From Thermosinus carboxydivorans Nor1 (GTDB lineage Bacteria; Bacillota; Negativicutes; Sporomusales; Thermosinaceae), in the NCBI RefSeq assembly GCF_000169155.1, contig NZ_AAWL01000014.1, positions 1 to 55,751 on the forward strand: DNA of 55,751 nucleotides, written 5' to 3'. The notes below the pieces were generated by a model. It had not been told where the DNA came from. It saw only the letters and a program-made list of their open reading frames with translations, and did no database searches. The stretch's first letter is position 1, and every line of letters begins with the position of its first letter. The position numbers were made by a program, and so were the translations under genes. Positions 28,924 through 36,845 of the stretch are shown one piece after another.

Positions 28924-29942
28924 AATAACTCCTCCCGTTGACTAAATTCTTTTAACTCTTCCAGCTTCGCTAAGGCGGCGCCGCTATCGATGCTGGCGGC
29001 GGCAATGGCTAAGCCGTCTTTTAAGTTGGGCGCCATATCGGCAACCATCAAAGCTGCTGCCGCATTAAGAAGCACAATATCCCGTTTAGGACCGCGCTGA
29101 CCCTGAAGAATGGCCAAGGTAATCGCCGCATTTTTTTCCGGCGAACCTCCTTGATACGCTTCTGAATTAGCGGGAGTAAAGCCATACTCGAGGGGATCAA
29201 TGACATATGACCTTATCTCGCCGTGGTTTACCTCCGCTATCTGGGTAGGCGCCGCTGTCGATATTTCGTCCATGCCGTCAAAGCTGTGCACCACCATTGC
29301 CCGCTGTACGCCAAGCCCAACCAATGCCTCGGCAACCTTTTCCGTTAGCGACCGCTCATAGACGCCAACCAACTGGCAGGTAGCGTTAGCCGGATTAGTT
29401 AGTGGCCCCAGCAGGTTGAAAACCGTTCGGAACCCTAAATCCTGGCGCGGCTTGGCGGCATATTTCATGGCCTGATGAAACAACGGGGCATACAAGAAGC
29501 CAACCTTAACTTCATCAAGGGCTCTGACAACCGCTTGCGCTGGCAAATTGACGTTAATACCTAAAGCGGTGAGCACATCGGCACTGCCACAGGAGCTGGA
29601 AACGCCGCGGTTGCCGTGCTTGGCGACCGTAAGACCGGCGCCGGCCAAGACAAAGGCTACGGTTGTTGATATGTTAAAAGTCCCTTTTTTGTCTCCCCCA
29701 GTACCACAAGTATCGATTACTTGTTTACTGCTGCACTGGATTCTGATGGCATGATTTCGCATCGTTTCGGCAAAACCGGTCACTTCGTCACTTGTTTCGC
29801 CTTTGATCCGCAAAGCGGTAAGAAAGGCGCCGATCTGGGCTTCACTCGCCTGGCCGGACATGATAATATGCATTGCCTGTTTGGCTTCCTCCCGGCCAAG
29901 ATTTTGGCCGCTGACTACTTGAGCGAGAAATTCTTTTAACAT
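28914..29942 (-). CDS. trpD: Anthranilate phosphoribosyltransferase
   Basis: This 342-residue enzyme transfers phosphoribose to anthranilate. Motifs: DTCGTGGDKKGTFNIST for PRPP binding, KHGNRGVSSSCGSADVL, and GPLTNPA. Three ATGs lie together; 29942 is chosen because AGGAGG is 6 bases upstream. It is the first gene of the trp operon, 24 bases after the tandem T-box terminators. Confidence 0.96.
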   Translation of the reverse strand: MLKEFLAQVVSGQNLGREEAKQAMHIIMSGQASEAQIGAFLTALRIKGETSDEVTGFAETMRNHAIRIQCSSKQVIDTCGTGGDKKGTFNISTTVAFVLAGAGLTVAKHGNRGVSSSCGSADVLTALGINVNLPAQAVVRALDEVKVGFLYAPLFHQAMKYAAKPRQDLGFRTVFNLLGPLTNPANATCQLVGVYERSLTEKVAEALVGLGVQRAMVVHSFDGMDEISTAAPTQIAEVNHGEIRSYVIDPLEYGFTPANSEAYQGGSPEKNAAITLAILQGQRGPKRDIVLLNAAAALMVADMAPNLKDGLAIAAASIDSGAALAKLEELKEFSQREELLLS

Positions 29943-29965
29943 TGCCATCCTCCTCACTGTATAAA

Positions 29966-30253
29966 AATAAAAACCATTTCACCCGTAAGGGGCGAAATGG
30001 TTCGCGGTACCACCCTTATTCAGAAAACATAATGTTCTCCCTTTTCAGGCACGGGAACCAAATCCGATACCCTAGCCTGCTAACAGTGGCAACCGACTCG
30101 GCCTACGAAAAATAAAAACCATTTCACCCGTAAGGGGCGAAATGGTTCGCGGTACCACCCTTATTCGGAAAACATAATGTTCTCCCTTTTTTCAGGTACG
30201 GGAACAAAATCCGATACCCTAGCCTGTTAACGGTGGCAACCGGCCCGGCCTAC
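29966..30253 (-). repeat. Tandem direct repeat of T-box 3' module (2 x ~142 bp)
   Basis: Copies at 29966-30106 and 30111-30253 are the same length apart from a 2-base indel in a T-run, and differ by about seven substitutions by eye. They include the Stem III region, the T-box core and the terminator. The terminators are identical. Confidence 0.95.
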
Positions 30254-30400
30254 TTGCCTGTGCGTTCGGGGGGCAGCTCGCGGGTCCATTCAACATGGGC
30301 TTTGGGCCGGTCATCACACCTCCGGTTGCCCGGTCACCGGCTCGCTGCGCCAAAGCTTGCATGCCTACTCTTCCCGTTCACAGCTTTTAACAATTCAATT
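29966..30400 (-). promoter_or_regulatory. T-box riboswitch for trp operon, with duplicated antiterminator/terminator
   Basis: On the minus strand a single Stem I (about 30390-30260) has GAACGGGAAGAGTAGG on its 5' side and CATGTTGAATGGACC on its 3' side; TGG (Trp) is the likely specifier, one base closer to the GA than in the Phe and Tyr leaders here. Two T-box core/terminator modules follow, at 30253-30111 and 30106-29966. Each carries GGTACCGCG and a perfect AACCATTTCGCCCCTTA / GGGTGAAATGGTT terminator with T-run. The second module has no Stem I of its own. Confidence 0.92.
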
Positions 30401-30408
30401 TTAATTAA

Positions 30409-30437
30409 ATCTTAAAACGCGTTGTTCATGTTGTCAA
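30409..30437 (-). promoter_or_regulatory. Promoter of the trp operon
   Basis: On the minus strand TTGACA (30437-30432), a 17-base spacer and TAAGAT (30414-30409) lie directly upstream of the T-box Stem I. Confidence 0.65.
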
Positions 30438-30474
30438 GAGTTTTTTTAAAAATCTATTCTATAGTGTAATGGTG

Positions 30475-31434
30475 TCAAGCGTTTTGAATTGTGGCGAACA
30501 GTTCACCGGCCTGACGGACATCGACATTGCCGCCACTGATGATGACGCCCACCCGCTTGCCTTCGATCGGAAGCTTACAGTGCATTAACGGCGCGAGGCT
30601 AACGGCACCAGAGGGCTCGACGACAATTTTGAGGCGCGTCCATAAAAATTCCATTGTCCTAATAATTTCTTCTTCAGTCACCGTCACCATATCGTCGACG
30701 TATTGCCGTATCAGCGGAAAAGTAATTTTCCCCAGACTGGCCGTCCGCAAACCGTCGGCAATGGTAGGCGGATTATGCACACTTTGCAGCTCGCCGGTTT
30801 TAAACGACCGGGTAGCATCGTCGGCCAAGGCGGGCTCAACACCAATAACCTGACAGCGGGGAAGCAGATGCTTAGCTGCCACAGCACACCCGCTTAATAG
30901 ACCGCCGCCGCCAACCTGAACAAAAAGGTAATCGAGGCTCAGCACCTCTTCAATGAGTTCTTTGGCCACCGTGCCTTGTCCGGCGATAACATCGTAATGG
31001 TCAAACGGAGGAATAAGGGTATAACCGTGCTCACGAATGAGCTTTTCAGCCACTTCTTCCCGCGAAACGGCAGCACGGTCGTAAGTAATGATGGCGGCGC
31101 CATAGTCTTTCGCAGCCGCCAGTTTAACGGCCGGCGCGTCGGCAGGCACGATGACGGTAGCTTTCACTCCCAGGAGCTTGCTGGCCAGCGCTACCGCCTG
31201 GGCATGGTTACCGGACGAATAAGTAATCACCCCTTTTTCCCGCTGCGCCGCCGACAAAGAGCTGATAGCGTTGTAGGCCCCGCGAAATTTGAACGCGCCC
31301 ATACGTTGAAAATTTTCACACTTTAAAAAGACCATGTTGCCTGTCCGTTCGTCCAACAAACGGGAAGTCAGCACCGGAGTTTTGTGAGCGACACCGGCCA
31401 ACCGGCTGGCGGCAGCCGCAATTTGTTCATACAT
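30475..31434 (-). CDS. Threonine/serine dehydratase (short, without ACT domain)
   Basis: This 319-residue PLP protein shows the lysine K49 in MGAFKFRGAYNA and the glycine loop VGGGGLLSG. It lacks the C-terminal regulatory domain of biosynthetic IlvA, so it is closer to the catabolic TdcB or short IlvA type; the two are hard to separate by eye. ATG 31434 follows AAAGGAGG. It stands alone upstream of the trp promoter; its stop is close to that promoter. Confidence 0.9.
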   Translation of the reverse strand: MYEQIAAAASRLAGVAHKTPVLTSRLLDERTGNMVFLKCENFQRMGAFKFRGAYNAISSLSAAQREKGVITYSSGNHAQAVALASKLLGVKATVIVPADAPAVKLAAAKDYGAAIITYDRAAVSREEVAEKLIREHGYTLIPPFDHYDVIAGQGTVAKELIEEVLSLDYLFVQVGGGGLLSGCAVAAKHLLPRCQVIGVEPALADDATRSFKTGELQSVHNPPTIADGLRTASLGKITFPLIRQYVDDMVTVTEEEIIRTMEFLWTRLKIVVEPSGAVSLAPLMHCKLPIEGKRVGVIISGGNVDVRQAGELFATIQNA

Positions 31435-31611
31435 GGAATAGTTCCTCCTTTGGGTTTTGATAGAGGACATTGAAAGAAAACAGAGAATTGGTATATAGTT
31501 CTTTTTCCATGCCTGACGGAATTTTCCTGTTTAAATTGACACAATCCGTTCAGAATTATTAGAAATAATCGGTTAGCTGCCTCGACCGGGCAGCCTAAAA
31601 CGGCCCATGAG

Positions 31612-33525
31612 GTGAAAACGTTGCTACGAATTGCAATGGCCCAAATGGAGGTCATTCCCGGAAGACCGGACATCAATACTAAAACCATGCTGCGGATGAT
31701 AAACGAGGCGCGTCAACAACGAGCCGACCTGGTAATATTTCCGGAAATGGCTATTCCCGGTTACCTGCTCGGCGACACTTGGGAGCAGCCGGCATTTTTA
31801 CGTGACTGCGACTACTATGGACGTAAAATTATCGCCGCCTCCGACGGCATCTGCGTCGTATTTGGCAATGTCGCCGTCGATTGGGACAAGCGGGGCGACG
31901 ACGGGCGGGTCCGCAAATACAATGCGTGTTTTGTGGCGCAGAACGGCGCACTGCTCGGTGGCGAAAACTTCCCCTATCCCTTCCGCATCAAGACGTTACA
32001 CCCCAATTATCGCGAGTTTGATGACACCCGCCATTTTTTCAGCCTACGCAAGCTGGCCCTGGAACTAGGCGTTACGGCTGAAGAACTGCTGCAGCCCGTG
32101 ACCGCTTGGGTGAACGGTCGCCCCCTGCGTCTGGGATGCCTGCTTTGCGAGGACGGCTGGAGCGATGATTATTTTACCAAGCCTATTGAGATTCTGCGGC
32201 AAAAGGAAAGGCTGGACGCACTTATTAATATTTCCAGCTCACCTTTCACTCTTGGCAAAAACAACAAGCGCAACCGGGTATTCTCCAAACAAGCCGCTGA
32301 TAGCCGCATCCCCTTGATTTATGTAAATAACGTAGGCCTTCAGAACAATGGCAAGACGGTTTATACTTTCGACGGATTCAGCACCGCCTACAATTGCCGG
32401 GGCGAAATCATCGCCTATTGTCCGCCGTTCCAAGAGATGCTCCACTGTTTCGACCTGGATCTTGCAAACGGCGGGCTGCAGCAACCGCCGCTTGCCGTAC
32501 CGGATGACAGCGGCATCGACAGCATCTACCAAGCTTTACGTTATGGCGTGGAAAAATTTCTGGCCGCTATTGGCATGAAGCGAGTCGTTATCGGCGTATC
32601 CGGCGGCATCGACTCGGCTGTTACCGCCGCCCTGTACACGCAGGTCCTTGGCCCTGACCGGGTGCTGCTCGTCAACATGCCCAGCCGGTATAACTCGCCG
32701 ACGACCAAAAGTTTGGCCGCTGACCTGGCCCGCAATCTGGGCTGCTTATACACTGTTGTACCCATTCAGCAGTCGGTAGACCACACAGTAGATCAAATCA
32801 GCCGTACGCCCATTGTCAATTTGAGCGCCGGCGGCGAACAGACCCTGGAGGTTACGCCATTTATGACGGAAAACATCCAGGCCCGCGACCGCTCTTCCCG
32901 CGTCCTTGCCGGCCTGGCCGCCGCGTTTGGCGGCGGCTTTACCTGCAACGCCAATAAAAGCGAACTGACGGTTGGCTATTCCACATTATACGGCGACCAA
33001 GCGGGTTTTCTCGCCGCCCTGGCCGACCTCTGGAAACACCAGGTATATGCTCTGGGTCAATACCTTAACGATGAGGTATATAAACAGGACGTCATCCCTC
33101 GTAAAACCTTCGAACTTGTACCAAGCGCCGAGCTATCGGTCGAACAAGCAGTTGACGAAGGCAAAGGCGACCCGCTTATTTACCCGTATCATGATTACCT
33201 CTTCCGCGCCTTTATTGAACACTGGCACCGCGCTGCCCCTGAGGACATTCTGGAATGGTACCAGGCAGGCATACTGGAAGAAAAGCTTGGCTGCCAGCCC
33301 GGTCTTGTCAACCGCCTGTTTGCGACGCCGCAAGCGTTTATTGCCGACCTGGAACGTTGGTGGACGCTGTTCACCGGTATGGCCGTAGCCAAGCGCATCC
33401 AGGCGCCGCCCGTCCTCGCTGTCAGCCGCCGGGCCTACGGATTTGATTACCGTGAAGCCCAGAACGGGCCCTATTTTACGGCCCGCTATCGCCAGCTCAG
33501 GGCCGAATTGTTACAGGAAGGTTGA
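31612..33525 (+). CDS. nadE: Glutamine-dependent NAD+ synthetase
   Basis: The 637-residue protein joins an N-terminal nitrilase-type glutaminase (Glu in FPEMAIPGYLLGD, Cys in GCLLCEDGW) to a C-terminal synthetase with the PP-loop GVSGGIDSAVTAAL. It amidates deamido-NAD. The annotated start is GTG 31612; TTG 31621, with GAGGTG 6 bases before it, is at least as likely and loses only three residues. The following radical SAM gene starts 7 bases after the stop. Confidence 0.94.
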   Translation: MKTLLRIAMAQMEVIPGRPDINTKTMLRMINEARQQRADLVIFPEMAIPGYLLGDTWEQPAFLRDCDYYGRKIIAASDGICVVFGNVAVDWDKRGDDGRVRKYNACFVAQNGALLGGENFPYPFRIKTLHPNYREFDDTRHFFSLRKLALELGVTAEELLQPVTAWVNGRPLRLGCLLCEDGWSDDYFTKPIEILRQKERLDALINISSSPFTLGKNNKRNRVFSKQAADSRIPLIYVNNVGLQNNGKTVYTFDGFSTAYNCRGEIIAYCPPFQEMLHCFDLDLANGGLQQPPLAVPDDSGIDSIYQALRYGVEKFLAAIGMKRVVIGVSGGIDSAVTAALYTQVLGPDRVLLVNMPSRYNSPTTKSLAADLARNLGCLYTVVPIQQSVDHTVDQISRTPIVNLSAGGEQTLEVTPFMTENIQARDRSSRVLAGLAAAFGGGFTCNANKSELTVGYSTLYGDQAGFLAALADLWKHQVYALGQYLNDEVYKQDVIPRKTFELVPSAELSVEQAVDEGKGDPLIYPYHDYLFRAFIEHWHRAAPEDILEWYQAGILEEKLGCQPGLVNRLFATPQAFIADLERWWTLFTGMAVAKRIQAPPVLAVSRRAYGFDYREAQNGPYFTARYRQLRAELLQEG

Positions 33526-33531
33526 TGACAT

Positions 33532-34431
33532 ATGTTCTTTGACTATTTCGATGATGCCGAAGGCATGGTTTTCCGCCCGCCTAGTGAAGCCAAAAGTCTA
33601 ATCCTCCGGGTAACTATCGGGTGTTCGCACAATGCTTGCACCTTTTGCTCCATGTACCGCGACGTCCGCTTCCGCGCCCGTCCGCTTGAGGAAATAGCTG
33701 CCCTCATCACCAAAGCCGCCCGGTACTATCCGGATGTCCGGCGCGTCTTTCTCGCTGACGGCAACGCCCTGGTACTGGCAACGGACAAACTGCTGGCCAT
33801 CATGAACATGCTGAAAAACGCCTTCCCCAAGCTGAGCCGTATCACCATTTATGGCGGTCCCCGCGATATTCTCCGCAAGACGCCGGAGGAACTTGCCGCC
33901 CTGCGGCAAGCCGGCCTGGCCATTATTTACCTCGGTATTGAAAGTGGCGACGACGCAGTATTGGCGAAAGTGAACAAAGGCGTCACTGCCGCTGAAATGG
34001 TTGCCGCCGGCCGTAAGGTCCTGGACGCCGGCATTAAGCTGTCTACCATGGTCATCCTCGGCCTGGGCGGCCGCGAACGGACAGAGGAGCATGCCCTCCA
34101 CACCGCGGAAGTAGTCAGTGCTATTAATCCAACCATGCTCAGTGCTCTCACCCTAATGCTCCACAAGGGTACGCCACTGCGCCAGGCCGCCGAGCAAGGC
34201 GAGTTTCAGCCCCTTTCTCCTTATGAGTTTTTGGTTGAACTGCGCCAGATGTTAAAACATATCACCCTCAGCGAACCCTGCCTATTTCGCAGCAATCATG
34301 TCTCCAACCTGCTGCCGCTGGCCGGTACGCTGCCGCAGGATAAAGAACAGCTGCTTGCCGACATTGACGAAGTACTCACCCACTTCAAGGATAAACGAAC
34401 TCCTACCTTCAATGATGAAGGCCCGTTCTGA
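33532..34431 (+). CDS. Radical SAM protein of unknown substrate
   Basis: This 299-residue protein has GCSHNACTFCSMY, a C-x4-C-x2-C cluster that is typical for a widespread Firmicute radical SAM subfamily. LGIESGDDAVLAKVNKG is the usual mid-barrel motif. The reaction is unknown. It is 7 bases after nadE and shares its terminator, so the two are probably co-transcribed. Confidence 0.88.
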   Translation: MFFDYFDDAEGMVFRPPSEAKSLILRVTIGCSHNACTFCSMYRDVRFRARPLEEIAALITKAARYYPDVRRVFLADGNALVLATDKLLAIMNMLKNAFPKLSRITIYGGPRDILRKTPEELAALRQAGLAIIYLGIESGDDAVLAKVNKGVTAAEMVAAGRKVLDAGIKLSTMVILGLGGRERTEEHALHTAEVVSAINPTMLSALTLMLHKGTPLRQAAEQGEFQPLSPYEFLVELRQMLKHITLSEPCLFRSNHVSNLLPLAGTLPQDKEQLLADIDEVLTHFKDKRTPTFNDEGPF

Positions 34432-34433
34432 AA

Positions 34434-34475
34434 AAATATCCCGGAACCTGTTATACTCAGGTCCGGGATATTTTC
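34434..34475 (+). terminator. Terminator after nadE-radical SAM unit
   Basis: The AAAATATCCCGGACCTGA-like arms, with their complement TCAGGTCCGGGATATTTT, form a long GC-rich hairpin directly after the stop, ending in TTTT. A-rich sequence on the other side makes it usable by the converging small gene. Confidence 0.85.
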
Positions 34476-34478
34476 GGC

Positions 34479-34827
34479 TTAACGGCGAAAAAAACGAAAC
34501 AGCAGCCACCCTATGGCGAAAGCACCGGCCAACATGATGCCGAGGGGCAATACGACAAAAACAATCGCGGCCACTGCAGCGGCAATAGCCAGCTTTGTCA
34601 GCCAACCCCCCCCGCCAGTCCAGGGTTATATGACGGATAAACACGCCCCGGCCCGCGTGGTGGCTCTGGTTATAATCCCGCTGCTGTTCTCCGACATCGA
34701 TGGTAATGCCGGTAAACCGGTCCCGCTCGTCAGGAGTCAGTACCTGCACATCGGCTTGGGCCTGACGACAGCGGTCACATACCCTCTGCGCGTCGCCCGT
34801 TTCGGCGCCGCATATACTGCAACGCAT
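34479..34827 (-). pseudogene. Zinc-ribbon single-pass membrane protein, frameshift in G8 run
   Basis: The frame starts MRCSICGAETGDAQRVCDRC (two CxxC pairs), continues through a soluble part to TLDWRGG, then shifts. With seven instead of eight G at 34606-34613 it reads WLTKLAIAAAVAAIVFVV and on to a basic RFFRR end, i.e. one transmembrane helix, 115 residues in all. In the sequence as given the frame instead runs on to 34282 through the neighbouring gene. Function unknown. The homopolymer makes a sequencing error likely. Confidence 0.75.
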
Positions 34828-34908
34828 AAACTCCTCCTACTCAGGAATTTAGCCGGACGCTGCGGCCCGGGGATTCTGGGCAATGCAGCGCCCTAAAGAT
34901 AACAAAAT

Positions 34909-36441
34909 TTAAGACGAAAACAAGGAAAAGACAAAACCTTCTTCATTTAAATAGCGGGGATCATGTTTTTCCAGTTGAAGCAATTCACATAGCTTGCCGC
35001 GGTTAGTATAAATGCTTCCGGCCGATATCCCCAGCTCCTGAGCCAGTGGCTCCGCCGGAATGCCCACCGGTAGATTAATCTGGGCAAAAGTATAAATAAC
35101 GGCGGCCGCCCACGCCTCAGGCTTGCGTATCGTTGCCGGCGTAAGCTGACAGTAATCATGCCAAAGTTTTTGCGCCAGTTTAATATCATAGCAGGAGAAA
35201 CCGTACTCAGGCATTACCCTGGCAATGATCGCGCTAACGTCCTGGTTAGGTTCCCGCACAGAAACAATCGGCGGAAAACGGCGGTCGGTGAGATGCCGGG
35301 GCGTCACATTGACTTTGGCCAAAGTAGTGAGAATGTCGATGGTGTGGCGAACGGCCGCACTATGGCGCGTCAAAAACTCCGTCCAGGTAGCTCCCGGCTG
35401 CTGCAGTTCATAAATCTGTTTTTGGCGAATAACCTCTTCGCGCAAGCGCCGGCGCAAATTGGGACTCACTTCTACGCTGGTAACGTAGTTAATCATGGTA
35501 CGTTCCCGCTGGAAAATATGGCCGGTGAAAAGCAGCCGTTTAAGAAGGCGGTAGTCCATATCCGGATAGGGAAGTTCAAACTTCTCCTCGGTAAAAAGAT
35601 TGACGCATTCCACCCATTCCTGGTTAACAATACGGCTTACATAGAAAACGCAAAATTGGGCATTTATGAAATCACTGAGAATAAGCCGTTCCTCGGGAGC
35701 TAGTGTCTGGTCGTGAAGTTCATGGAAATACTGCAGTGGGGTACGGTCATTGGCAATAAGATGATAGTCGAACAGAAAATAATCCCAAAACCCCAACCAA
35801 AACTCGTCCTCCTCTTCGTCCGGAATGTCAATCATCGGCCCAGTATAAAGCATGAGCGCCCGGTGAAAATCATCGCGAAATTCTTTTTGCTGAAAAAAAC
35901 TTCCCAATTTATGCATCAGGCGTTCTACCACTTCTCCGATTAGCGGCGCTAATTCAGGTAACACACCTTCTTCCAGCATCTTGTCAAAAGGCGCCGCCTG
36001 TTCTCGGGCCGGAGGGCGGAGGGCGTCAAGGTTAACCTTGCGGCCGCCGGCAATAATCTCGGCTGCCCGTTCCAGTTGTTCGGTATTGAGAATAATGCGC
36101 CTGTTCGCCAAATACTTATAAAAATCCATGAGAATACCAAAAAAATAGCGCACCGGTTTCAAGGATTTTTTAAAACCAGCGAAATGGTGATCCATCCACT
36201 TTATGGCCTCGGCATACTCCCAATCAGGCATGGCATCCAAAAACTCGCTGTAATCCGTTTCAGCATGGGCCAGATAAGTCTCAAACATCTGCAGGTAATG
36301 CCAGGTTTTTTGCAGTTCGTCATCACTGACTCCCTGCCACGCCTTATGCCGAAGATATCCTTCCACCCACTCGCGTTTAATGACAGGCTGCCACTCGATA
36401 TTCTCTTCGTAAAAGGATCGAACCAGTTCGTAAACATTCAT
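34909..36441 (-). CDS. Unknown 510-residue protein, possible HTH at C-terminus
   Basis: I do not recognise a named family with certainty. The protein is acidic and Trp/Tyr-rich, with many helices. Around residues 425-500, IRKPEAWAAAVIYTFAQ followed by LAQELGISAGSIYTNRGKL looks like a cyclin/TFIIB-like or helix-turn-helix DNA-binding end, similar to the DUF6398 type. No signal peptide or membrane segment is seen. AAAGGAG is 16 bases before the ATG, and an in-frame stop excludes earlier starts. Single gene, with a GC-rich hairpin (about 34858-34890) after its stop. Confidence 0.75.
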   Translation of the reverse strand: MNVYELVRSFYEENIEWQPVIKREWVEGYLRHKAWQGVSDDELQKTWHYLQMFETYLAHAETDYSEFLDAMPDWEYAEAIKWMDHHFAGFKKSLKPVRYFFGILMDFYKYLANRRIILNTEQLERAAEIIAGGRKVNLDALRPPAREQAAPFDKMLEEGVLPELAPLIGEVVERLMHKLGSFFQQKEFRDDFHRALMLYTGPMIDIPDEEEDEFWLGFWDYFLFDYHLIANDRTPLQYFHELHDQTLAPEERLILSDFINAQFCVFYVSRIVNQEWVECVNLFTEEKFELPYPDMDYRLLKRLLFTGHIFQRERTMINYVTSVEVSPNLRRRLREEVIRQKQIYELQQPGATWTEFLTRHSAAVRHTIDILTTLAKVNVTPRHLTDRRFPPIVSVREPNQDVSAIIARVMPEYGFSCYDIKLAQKLWHDYCQLTPATIRKPEAWAAAVIYTFAQINLPVGIPAEPLAQELGISAGSIYTNRGKLCELLQLEKHDPRYLNEEGFVFSLFSS

Positions 36442-36654
36442 AATCTATAATCAATAATCTCCTTTGTAACACAGCAGTTTTCCTTTCATTATATCATTTT
36501 TCTTTGCTGTCAACCAGAGTGATACCCTAACCATCTACGAACTTAGCACGCCCTTTGTATCGGACAGGCACTGCCAGCATGGAAAAAAGCCCGGCGTAAG
36601 GGCGCACTTTTCCCGAATCCCTGTATTGTTTCCGCTGTAGCTTCCTGAATCATA

Positions 36655-36705
36655 AAAATACGACAGAACTATTGCTAAAAGTTCTGTCGTATTTTCGCTT
36701 TTTTG
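36655..36705 (+). terminator. Orphan intrinsic terminator
   Basis: AAAATACGACAGAACT / AGTTCTGTCGTATTTT forms a perfect 16-bp stem with a 9-base loop, followed by CGCTTTTTTG. No gene on the plus strand lies upstream between 34475 and here. The rest of 36442-36845 shows no open frame; a small RNA ending here is possible. AbrB-type gene starts 140 bases later. Confidence 0.75.
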
Positions 36706-36845
36706 TAATATTTTTTATTTCCGGCGCCTATTACCCGTCTAGCGCTTCCTGTCTTCAAAAGCGCCTTTTGCTTTATTCGCGCATTGTCACCGTTCACTTT
36801 AAAAAAACAGCGAAATCAGTTATATTTTTTAAAAGGTGATAATTT

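Noticed and set aside
30233-30415. Plus-strand open frame opposite the Trp T-box
   Set aside because: Antisense to Stem I of the leader; composition follows RNA structure, not coding.
34282-34827. 181-codon minus-strand frame as an intact protein
   Set aside because: After the G8 run it is antisense to the radical SAM gene and its terminator; the other frame gives a sensible membrane helix and stop.
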